A stretch of DNA of 55,200 nucleotides from Sulfurovum sp. 16-42-52 (GTDB lineage Bacteria > Campylobacterota > Campylobacteria > Campylobacterales > Sulfurovaceae), in NCBI GenBank assembly GCA_002281755.1, contig NCHB01000009.1, positions 1-55,200 of the forward strand, in the 5' to 3' direction. The notes beneath the pieces were generated by a model. It did not search any database and was not told where the DNA came from. It saw only the letters and a list, made by a program, of their open reading frames with translations. Shown piece by piece: positions 19,110 to 26,179 of this stretch (position 1 is the stretch's first letter; the number at the start of each line of letters is the position of its first letter). A program made the translations under genes and the position numbers.

Positions 19110-20717
19110 CTAATGTCTTTGGTTTCCGGCAAAAAAGTTGCCTGCCAAGCCCAAAGGGACTACGGTTCTGTAAAACAAGTACCTTCCGCTCAGCTCAGAC
19201 ACAAAAGCACCCAGAGTTGCGAGTAGCACGCTAATCATAGCCCATCCCACTAAGCCGCTGGCTGTGAACAAAAGTGCCAAGAGAGGCAGGGCTAATGCAA
19301 AGATTGCCAAAGAATAGACTCTCAATTTCTTTACTGTAGTAAAATGTTCCTGAAGCAGGATACGGCTTCGGTTGTATTGGTAGTAAAGTGGATCCTCTTT
19401 GTCAAGATTTTGGTAGAACATCATCTCTTCAAAAATGACGAATGTCTGAGCCATACCCGCTAAAAGCGTAATCGCTAAAAGCACCATCGCACCCTGTGTA
19501 CCGTTGTAAGCAAGCAGGACGGAAGTGATGAGTAAAAAGCCGACATACCCTGTGCCAAAGAATTTTTTATTGGTTGAGCTTCTGTCCCAACTTGGACGGG
19601 CTTTGATACGGTAAATCATCGACTGGGCGTAGATGCCGTAGATGCCTACAGCCAAGGTTACTGCTTCTAGCAAGAGTAATCCAACACCCGTTTTTTGTAG
19701 ATAATAGAGCAGGGCAACCATAGAAACTAATCCTGTAAATGCACCCAAGGCTATAGCTTCACGGCTTAACCACGAAGTTCTCCAGTTTTTCATCGCTTTG
19801 AGCGCCATGATGGGTCTGCCTAGATGCAGCGCAGAAAGCGGTAAACCAATCGCTGTGGGGATGAAAGCCAAAAGTGCCATGGTAAGATTTGGCTGAGGAA
19901 GATTGAACCCTAAAGCAAAGAGCAACTCACCCAAAAAGAGTGCCAAAAATGCCCCCAGACTTACTTGAGTGAGAACAGTCATAAAAACAAGAGGCAGCTC
20001 TGCATGGGCAGGTTTAAGCAGATGCTCATCGGCTACTCTGAGTGTTTCTCCTTCTTTTAGTTTTGGCAGTGTATAGCGTGTAGTCGGTTTAGTGATAGCA
20101 ACATCCGGCAAGTGTGGCGCAACACCTTCTTTGCTCATATCTTCTTCTAGCCATTGTTTGACATTAAAAACTTCTATCTCTATGGCATTACTTGGGCAGG
20201 CTTGCACACAGGCAGGGCTTTGTCCGAGTTCGAGTTTATCGGCACACATATGACATTTGGTCACGATGCCACGATCAGCGTTAAAAGTCGGCACTTCATA
20301 GGGGCAGTTCCACGTACAGTATTGGCATCCGATACAACTAGGGTCATCATGCCAAACGATACCGTTATCAAATTTCACATAAGATTCGGTAGGACAGCCT
20401 ATGAGACAGGCAGGCTCGATGCAGTGGTTGCAGCTCATGGAGTTAAAGAGTTGGAGTGTATCGGGGAATGCGCCCATCTCCATCTCACCGACTCGTCGCC
20501 ATTTGATCTCATCAGGGTTTGCATTTTGTTCGTTGCAGGCTACTTCACAGCAGTGACAGCCCACACAAGCGGTCGCATCAAAGTGAAAACGGTACTGTTC
20601 TCCTTCGTTTAACACAGGCAAATCAATCGAATAATTGCCACACTGCATCCCTGTGTTGGTTTTATGGTTGATAAAATCAGCTAGAGGCGTGTGCTCGCTT
20701 AGGGCTTGAACAGCCAT
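19110..20717 (-). CDS. Fused FeS electron-transfer / DmsC-like membrane anchor protein
   Basis: 535 residues combining two proteins that are usually separate. Residues about 45-195 carry four cysteine clusters of DmsB type (CVGCHCCEVAC, CNHCIEPACLIGC, CIGCQYCTWNC, CHMC...CVQAC), enough for four [4Fe-4S] centres. Residues about 240-530 form eight or so membrane helices like the DmsC quinol-binding anchor. It probably takes electrons from quinol and passes them to the nitrate reductase encoded next. No signal peptide or twin-arginine motif is present, so the FeS part faces the cytoplasm. The start codon overlaps the nirA stop by one base. Confidence 0.88.
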   Translation of the reverse strand: MAVQALSEHTPLADFINHKTNTGMQCGNYSIDLPVLNEGEQYRFHFDATACVGCHCCEVACNEQNANPDEIKWRRVGEMEMGAFPDTLQLFNSMSCNHCIEPACLIGCPTESYVKFDNGIVWHDDPSCIGCQYCTWNCPYEVPTFNADRGIVTKCHMCADKLELGQSPACVQACPSNAIEIEVFNVKQWLEEDMSKEGVAPHLPDVAITKPTTRYTLPKLKEGETLRVADEHLLKPAHAELPLVFMTVLTQVSLGAFLALFLGELLFALGFNLPQPNLTMALLAFIPTAIGLPLSALHLGRPIMALKAMKNWRTSWLSREAIALGAFTGLVSMVALLYYLQKTGVGLLLLEAVTLAVGIYGIYAQSMIYRIKARPSWDRSSTNKKFFGTGYVGFLLITSVLLAYNGTQGAMVLLAITLLAGMAQTFVIFEEMMFYQNLDKEDPLYYQYNRSRILLQEHFTTVKKLRVYSLAIFALALPLLALLFTASGLVGWAMISVLLATLGAFVSELSGRYLFYRTVVPLGLAGNFFAGNQRH

Positions 20718-22642
20718 TATGCTATTTCCTTCAAGGCTACAAGCAGTTCAGAAAAAACCGCTACACGCTCTTTTTTGTTTTCATGGGTCATGTTGTAGAG
20801 TATCTCTGATAGTTTAAGAGGGACTTTTGGGTTGAGTTTGCTGACCGTGTCTCTTTTGATGCTGGTGGGTTTAAGCATATTGGGTGAGAGTTCCACCACC
20901 GACTCAAAGCGTTTTTCACCGGTGAGCAGTTTGTAGAGCTTCAGCCCAAACCCAAAGAGTTCATACTCTTCACGTCTGGAGCTTTTGGGTTCACTTTCGA
21001 GTTCCAGTGTGACATCAAGACCCAGTTTCTCATGGAGCACATAGTTTATTTTTGTAAAAAATGCCAAAGCCTGAAAACTGTAGTTTCGTGACAAAAAGCG
21101 ATCATCAAACATCTCATAGGTTTCACCTCTTAGCTTATGTGTCGCGTAAGTTTGAAGCAGGTACTTGACATGATGTTTGGCTTCGGTGATGGGTAGGGCT
21201 TTATGTAGGGTGTGTGCTTCTTTTGCTTCGCGTGTGATTTTGCCTCCCACAAAGATATGTACGCCATCCACCTTTTTACCTTCAGCATCTTTGGCGATGC
21301 ACCCTTCAAACCCAATGTCGGCTATGCCATGCACCCCACATCCTTTGGGGCATGCTGACCAGTTCATGCGCACCGATGCATTGGGTATGGCAACCTCAGA
21401 GCTTAAGAAGTGTGCCATTTCTATGGCATCGGGTTTGTTGGGTATGACCCCAAAACTGCAGGTTGCTGTTCCTGCGCAGGCTATCATGTCACTGAAGTAG
21501 AGGTTGTTGTAGGCTGCATAGTGTTTTACAACAGGGGCAGACTCAAAGCCCTCAAGTGCCTCTTTGGTGATGGAAGGGATATAGACATTTTGATCATAGG
21601 TGAGTCTGAGCTCTCCTTGGGCAAATGTTTTTGCTGCATGGGCTACATCTATCATGTGGCTACCACTAAAAATGCCTGAAGGCACGATGAGTTTGTAGGC
21701 AAAGGTGCCGTCACGACCCAAAACTTTGTTTGAACCCAGTGCGATAGACTGCGACTGCACTAGAGTCGCTCCTGCTGAGGTAAAATCACAGGCTGCTTCA
21801 GACTTAACTCCTTGGATGAAGGCGTCCATGCCCACATCATTGAGTAGATAGACCAAACGGTTTTTGTTGCGATTGTCTCGGTAGCCGTAGGTTTTAAAGA
21901 CACTCAAGAGTGATTTGAAAAACAGTGGAACTTCTGAGATGGTGACAAAGAGATTGGCATCTTGTGCCTGCATCCCCACACGCGCACCCAAGTAGACATT
22001 GAAGCCAAAGATACCCTCTTTTTGTGCCAATACAAAACAGCAGTCATGACCAAAGATGTTGCAAGAGTTTGAGAGTGAACCCAGTATGCCGGTGTTAAAT
22101 TTACGCGGAAGCACGGAAATCCATTCGGGGTTTTCGCCAAATACTTCTTGCAGTGCATCAATGATGGGTTTGGTAGGTATCACATTATCATACGCGATGC
22201 CATCAAGGGGGTCTGTGACGATGTTTCGCGGATTGTCCACACCGGTTTGAAAGGTAGAGATGCCGACTGTTTTGAGTTCTCTGAGCACTTTGGCGATGTT
22301 CTCTATCTTCAAGTAACGCAGTTCAACCTGCATCCGTGTGGTGAGGTCGATGTAGTCATTGCCATACTTTTGTGCTACTTCACCGATGCATACAGCCTGT
22401 TCATAGTTGAGCTGTCCTGCTGGAATACGCACACGCAACATGAAGTCTTCGCCTTTGTCAAAAAGACCAAAACATTTTAAAAAGTAAGCAGAGTCTTCCG
22501 CGGCGAGCTTTTCATATCCGCCTGCAGCGATCTCGTCCAGTTTATCGTAGACATCCATTGGGCTTTTGAGTGCTTTGGTGTTCTCTACTTTATTGAGTTT
22601 GGTGTTTCTAGCCTGAGCAGCTTTTTCTAAGATCTGTGTCAT
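20717..22642 (-). CDS. nirA: Siroheme nitrite reductase (ferredoxin type) with extra C-terminal tail
   Basis: Reduces nitrite to ammonium in the cytoplasm with siroheme and a [4Fe-4S] cluster. I prefer the ATG at 22642 (641 residues); a GTG four codons upstream is possible. Two ferredoxin-like half domains are present, and the cluster/siroheme cysteines lie in CAGTATC and CPKGCG (about residues 389, 395, 431, 435). The usual NirA fold would end near residue 535. About 105 more residues follow, and the last 84 resemble the C-terminal lobe of a Ser/Thr kinase (see findings). First gene of the operon with the FeS/anchor fusion and nitrate reductase. A box and a perfect TATAAT lie upstream. Confidence 0.9.
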   Translation of the reverse strand: MTQILEKAAQARNTKLNKVENTKALKSPMDVYDKLDEIAAGGYEKLAAEDSAYFLKCFGLFDKGEDFMLRVRIPAGQLNYEQAVCIGEVAQKYGNDYIDLTTRMQVELRYLKIENIAKVLRELKTVGISTFQTGVDNPRNIVTDPLDGIAYDNVIPTKPIIDALQEVFGENPEWISVLPRKFNTGILGSLSNSCNIFGHDCCFVLAQKEGIFGFNVYLGARVGMQAQDANLFVTISEVPLFFKSLLSVFKTYGYRDNRNKNRLVYLLNDVGMDAFIQGVKSEAACDFTSAGATLVQSQSIALGSNKVLGRDGTFAYKLIVPSGIFSGSHMIDVAHAAKTFAQGELRLTYDQNVYIPSITKEALEGFESAPVVKHYAAYNNLYFSDMIACAGTATCSFGVIPNKPDAIEMAHFLSSEVAIPNASVRMNWSACPKGCGVHGIADIGFEGCIAKDAEGKKVDGVHIFVGGKITREAKEAHTLHKALPITEAKHHVKYLLQTYATHKLRGETYEMFDDRFLSRNYSFQALAFFTKINYVLHEKLGLDVTLELESEPKSSRREEYELFGFGLKLYKLLTGEKRFESVVELSPNMLKPTSIKRDTVSKLNPKVPLKLSEILYNMTHENKKERVAVFSELLVALKEIA

Positions 22643-22680
22643 GGTTTTCTTCACTTTTATGGTTTCATTTTAATTTTTTG

Positions 22681-22734
22681 ATTATAAGTCAGATTTTTTT
22701 GAAAACCATCTGTGTAGTGCTTATTTTTTAATCA
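22681..22734 (-). promoter_or_regulatory. Candidate nirA promoter with nitrogen box 4 (weaker)
   Basis: Read on the minus strand, a box of one perfect half and one degenerate half (TGATTAA-AAA-ATAAGCA, 22734-22718, centre 22726) is followed by a perfect -10 hexamer TATAAT whose first base is at 22686, 40 bp from the box centre. No good -35 is visible. The expected transcript start is about 30 bases before the nirA ATG. Confidence 0.65.
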
Positions 22735-22764
22735 ATTGTGCAAGTGCTAACATTTTTGTCAATC

Positions 22765-22816
22765 TGATTAAAAATTAATCACTCATTGTTCTTTCTGTAT
22801 CCATTATTGATATACA
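22765..22816 (+). promoter_or_regulatory. Candidate narK promoter with nitrogen box 5
   Basis: Perfect core TGATTAA-AAA-TTAATCA (22765-22781, centre 22773). An extended -10 (TGA-TATACA) begins its hexamer at 22811, 38 bp from the centre. narK starts at 22849. A weak TTGTTC lies near the -35 position. Together with box 4 this makes a divergent, two-box control region between nirA and narK. Confidence 0.7.
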
Positions 22817-22848
22817 CTTAGATACAAATAAATCTTTAGGAAGTAAAA

Positions 22849-24129
22849 ATGGCAGGATTTAAAGCATTAAAAGGTCAAGGTCATGCACCAACGTTGTTCA
22901 TGGCTTTTTTGTATTTTGATATGAGTTTTATGGTGTGGACGATGTTGGGTCCATTGGCAACTGAGATTTCTGAAGCCTTGGCGGCAACAGGGTTTATGAT
23001 CACCGAAGGACAAAAGGCAACCTTGCTGTCTTTGCCGATACTCTCAGGGGCATTTTTAAGGATTGTACTGGGTTTTGGTGTCGATAAATTTGGGGCAAAA
23101 GCAACGGCACTTGTCGCTCAGGCTATCGTTATCGCGGCACTTTTGAGTGCCTATATGATGGGAGAGACCATCACTTACAATGCACTGTTGCTCATTGCAC
23201 TGGGGTTAGGGTTTGCAGGAGCCTCTTTTGCGGTGGCGCTTCCTCAGGCTGGACAGTGGTATCCGCCAAAGTCCCAAGGAACGGTTCTGGGACTTGCAGG
23301 TGCAGGGAATATCGGTGTGGTCATCGACTTTTTGTTTGCACCCAAGATAGCAGAACTGTGGGGCTGGCAATCGGTATTTTTAGTGGGCGCAGTGATGGCG
23401 ATAGCGGTATTTGTCGCGTATCTTTTCTTGGCAAAAGATGCACCCGCATCCATCTACAAAGCAAGACCTAAAAAGCTTATCGATTATGCCAAATTGCTCA
23501 AAGACAAAGATACTTGGTGGTTTAACCTCTTTTATGCGGTGAGTTTTGGTGGTTTTGTCGGCTTTGCAGGCTATATGCAAGTCTATTTGATGAATGTGTA
23601 TCAAGCAGATATGAGTGCCATCGGACTAGACATTTTAGATGAAGCCAATGTGAAAGTGGTTGCAGGATATTTTGGTGCACTGTGTATCTTTGCCGGTGCA
23701 GTGCTTAGACCCGTAGGTGGTGCCATAGCCGATAAAATGGGCGGGGTCAAGTCACTTTACATCTTCTTTGGCACCGTCACTGCTTTGGCGATGCTCAATG
23801 CCACTGTCTCACTTCCCTTTGGCGTGGCTATCGTGGTGCTGTTTCTCATCATGGCAAATCTTGGTATGGCAAACGGGGCGGTCTTTCAACTGGTGCCACA
23901 GCGTTTTGGCAAAGATATCGGCATTATGACAGGCATCATCGGTGCAGCAGGTGGGCTTGGCGGAACAGCACTCATCAAAACATTCGGATGGTCAAAAGGT
24001 GCATTTGACGGTTATGGGGCAGGGTTTATGATCGTTGCGGTGGTTGTGTTGGTGGCTATTATGGGGATTTCATTGGTAAAAACACGCTGGAGAACCACAT
24101 GGGGTGTTCACTCAGGCGGTATCATTTAA
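22849..24129 (+). CDS. narK: Nitrate/nitrite transporter, MFS family
   Basis: 426-residue major facilitator of the nitrate/nitrite porter family, with 12 predicted membrane helices. Family signatures are visible: the ASFAVALPQAGQWYPP and GLAGAGNIGV segments in the N-terminal half, and ANGAVFQLVPQRF and GIIGAAGGLGG in the C-terminal half. It stands alone on the plus strand, opposite the nirA operon, and is the obvious nitrate importer for the assimilatory pathway. RBS AGGAAG is just upstream of the ATG. The gene is followed closely by a convergent trigger-factor-like gene with no clear terminator between them. Confidence 0.94.
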   Translation: MAGFKALKGQGHAPTLFMAFLYFDMSFMVWTMLGPLATEISEALAATGFMITEGQKATLLSLPILSGAFLRIVLGFGVDKFGAKATALVAQAIVIAALLSAYMMGETITYNALLLIALGLGFAGASFAVALPQAGQWYPPKSQGTVLGLAGAGNIGVVIDFLFAPKIAELWGWQSVFLVGAVMAIAVFVAYLFLAKDAPASIYKARPKKLIDYAKLLKDKDTWWFNLFYAVSFGGFVGFAGYMQVYLMNVYQADMSAIGLDILDEANVKVVAGYFGALCIFAGAVLRPVGGAIADKMGGVKSLYIFFGTVTALAMLNATVSLPFGVAIVVLFLIMANLGMANGAVFQLVPQRFGKDIGIMTGIIGAAGGLGGTALIKTFGWSKGAFDGYGAGFMIVAVVVLVAIMGISLVKTRWRTTWGVHSGGII

Positions 24130-24139
24130 GATACTGATG

Positions 24140-25411
24140 CTAGAGATTGAACCCTAGCATCTGACCAAAGAGTTTGTCTTCGGTGAGTCTCATCTTGGCT
24201 GATTGCATCAAATTGTTTTTTTCATAATGTGCCACAAGTTCCTGTGCATCCTGTCCTGACATCATCGCTTGATAGTACAGTGCTGAGAGCACTTCTTGGT
24301 CAGTAACAACGACATTTTCTTTTATCGCCAAAGCTTCCACGATGAGTGCCAGCTTGATGCTGTTTTGAGCCGCTTCTTTTACACTTTCTCTAAGCGCATG
24401 AAAAAGTGCTTTGTCCTCTTTGTAGCGAGTCTGCTCTGCTGCATCCATCTGCTGGAGTGCTTCAAAGCTTTTGGCATCTATCTCCTGCTCCACGACATTT
24501 TGAGGCAGGGTAAAGCTAAACAGTTTAAGCAGTCCTTGCGTAAGTTTAGGTTTAAGCTCCCCATAATAGCGCTGTGTCAAGACATCTGAGGTGATCTGAT
24601 CGGCTAGTTTTCCTTTGAGTGTCTCAAGCGTGGCAGTGGCGTCATTGAGTATTTTTTGTCCAAAGGCATCGTTTAGCTCAAGCGGCTTTTGTTCTTGTAT
24701 CTCATGCAGTTTGACTTTAAACTGCGTCTCTTTTCCTGCCAAATCAGCAGACTGATACTCGGTTGGAAAGGTAACAGAGATGGTTTTTTCTTCGCCGTAG
24801 TTCATGCCGATAAGCTGTTCTTCAAACCTTGGTATAAAAGAGTTTGAACCTATTTTGAGGTTAAATTTTTCAGCCGCACCTCCTTCAAAAGCAACCCCGT
24901 CCAAAAACCCTTCAAAGTCTATGACACACACATCGCCAAACATCACTGTTCTTGGTTCTGCTATGGCAGTAAACGGAGCCTGTTGTGTCGCCATCTCAAG
25001 CAGTTTGGCTTCTACTTTTTTAGGGTCTGCTGTGGGTTTTTTGTACGCAGGTATAGCAGCTTTATAGTTGATGGAAGTATCAACAAAAGGGCTTGTGGAG
25101 AGTAGTATCTCAAGATAGATACCCACCTCTTGCTTTTCATATTTTCTAAATCCCGGTTGTCCCAAGATACTCTCGACATCCACACCGGCAACTTTAAGAC
25201 CTTCTTGGATAAATGCTTTGAGTATCTGGCTTGCTGCTTCTTGCTCGAACTGTTCATCACTCATCTGCGTAGGCTCGGTATCTGAGGGCTGCCCAGGTGT
25301 TTTTGCCGCTTGTTCTTTGAGCTCTGAGACCTTTTGTTGGGTGAGTGCATCTTCGATTGTACCGATGAGAATCATATTGATATCATCTATTTTTTCAACG
25401 CGTATGTTCAC
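24140..25411 (-). CDS. Trigger factor-like FKBP-type peptidyl-prolyl isomerase
   Basis: 423 residues with a GTG start after AAGGA. The FKBP-like domain is clear at about residues 160-245 (VIDFEGFLDGVAFEGG, FIPRFEEQLIGM), followed by the helical C-terminal chaperone arms of trigger factor. The N-terminal domain has the family's strand/helix pattern and VAGVDVESILGQPGF, but the ribosome-docking signature GFRxGxxP, expected near residue 45, is replaced by a Pro/Thr/Glu-rich stretch. It may be a second, ribosome-independent trigger factor, or a diverged sole copy. It is convergent with narK and unrelated to nitrogen genes by sequence. Confidence 0.85.
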   Translation of the reverse strand: MNIRVEKIDDINMILIGTIEDALTQQKVSELKEQAAKTPGQPSDTEPTQMSDEQFEQEAASQILKAFIQEGLKVAGVDVESILGQPGFRKYEKQEVGIYLEILLSTSPFVDTSINYKAAIPAYKKPTADPKKVEAKLLEMATQQAPFTAIAEPRTVMFGDVCVIDFEGFLDGVAFEGGAAEKFNLKIGSNSFIPRFEEQLIGMNYGEEKTISVTFPTEYQSADLAGKETQFKVKLHEIQEQKPLELNDAFGQKILNDATATLETLKGKLADQITSDVLTQRYYGELKPKLTQGLLKLFSFTLPQNVVEQEIDAKSFEALQQMDAAEQTRYKEDKALFHALRESVKEAAQNSIKLALIVEALAIKENVVVTDQEVLSALYYQAMMSGQDAQELVAHYEKNNLMQSAKMRLTEDKLFGQMLGFNL

Positions 25412-25504
25412 GGAAATCCTTTTACTTTAAGAGCGCGATTTTAACTAAATAGTCTAAAATTAACTTTTTGCGGTTTTGAAGTTGTAAATACACGTATACG
25501 TTTT

Positions 25505-25732
25505 TTATACTTCTTGTAACTTTTTTCTTAGCAGTGCGTTTATAAGTGTTTGATACGGTACTTTTTGTTCACTTGCTAATTTCTTGAAATATAGAACAAT
25601 ATCATTATCCAATCTCAATGATACAGGTATCTTTTTGGGTTCATAAAATCTACCGCGAACCCCATCACTAAAGTCATACTCATCCAACATTTCATAGTCA
25701 TCAAATTGCTCTCTCTCTTTAATGTTGCTCAT
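25505..25732 (-). CDS. brnA: BrnA-type antitoxin
   Basis: 75-residue antitoxin. I chose the ATG preceded by AAAGGG with a six-base spacer; earlier in-frame starts would overlap the toxin gene more. The C-terminal part (about residues 40-75, with PVSLRLDNDIVLYFKKLASEQKV split across strand and helices) is a ribbon-helix-helix DNA-binding domain, as in BrnA. It overlaps the BrnT gene upstream by 14 bases. BrnA is known to neutralise BrnT and repress the operon as a complex. The palindrome at 26040-26066 is the likely operator. Confidence 0.85.
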   Translation of the reverse strand: MSNIKEREQFDDYEMLDEYDFSDGVRGRFYEPKKIPVSLRLDNDIVLYFKKLASEQKVPYQTLINALLRKKLQEV

Positions 25733-26003
25733 AAAAAACCCTTTCATTTTGATTTGCTTTTCTTGCACTTATAATTCGGATGATTTCATTGCCATCGTCA
25801 TCAAAAAACATATTTGCTACCACTAAGATTTTATCTTCAGATGTTACGCCCAATGTAATCCATCTTTCTTCGAAGTAATCAAAGCGATGATCAAGTTTTG
25901 AAATATGCATTGGGTCTAAAAAAACTTCTTTTGCTTCTTCAAAACTAATACCGTGTTTTTTGATATTCAACTGATTTTTTTCATCGCTCCACTCAAATCT
26001 CAC
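25719..26003 (-). CDS. brnT: BrnT-type ribonuclease toxin
   Basis: 94-residue RelE-fold toxin of the BrnT family. The GTG at 26003 follows AAAGG and gives the canonical N-terminus (M)RFEWSDEKNQLNIKKHG; the frame is open further upstream but lacks another good start. Family features visible are KHGISFEEA, EERWITLG and the C-terminal RIISARKANQNERVFY. BrnT toxins cleave RNA and block translation. The toxin gene precedes the antitoxin, the usual BrnTA order. Divergently placed from the kinase/phosphatase gene. Confidence 0.9.
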   Translation of the reverse strand: MRFEWSDEKNQLNIKKHGISFEEAKEVFLDPMHISKLDHRFDYFEERWITLGVTSEDKILVVANMFFDDDGNEIIRIISARKANQNERVFYEQH

Positions 26004-26039
26004 CAGGCAAACCTTTTCTTGATATTTTAAATTATAGCA

Positions 26040-26066
26040 GTATGTATTGACGATGTCAATACATAC
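26040..26066. promoter_or_regulatory. Candidate BrnTA operator
   Basis: Perfect inverted repeat with 12-bp arms (GTATGTATTGAC / GTCAATACATAC) and a three-base spacer GAT, 37-63 bases before the brnT GTG. A second, shorter repeat ACATAC/GTATGT (26061-26076) overlaps its right side. The position fits autorepression of the toxin-antitoxin operon. Confidence 0.7.
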
Positions 26067-26148
26067 ATAGGTATGTCTGACTAGATTTTTATAAATATTT
26101 GCGAATATTTTAATCATCCGCTCACTTATAAAGTTTCTAACCAAATGC

Positions 26149-26154
26149 TATAAT
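26149..26154 (+). promoter_or_regulatory. Extended -10 box upstream of kinase/phosphatase gene
   Basis: TATAAT preceded by TGC, an extended -10 pattern, 25 bases before the ATG. The -35 region is poor (TTATAA). A half-conserved nitrogen-box-like sequence (TGCGAAT-ATT-TTAATCA, 26100-26116, centre 26108) lies 41 bp upstream, the same distance as in the nitrogen promoters. Confidence 0.5.
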
Positions 26155-26179
26155 ATATCACGTCAAACAAAGGCTTGGT

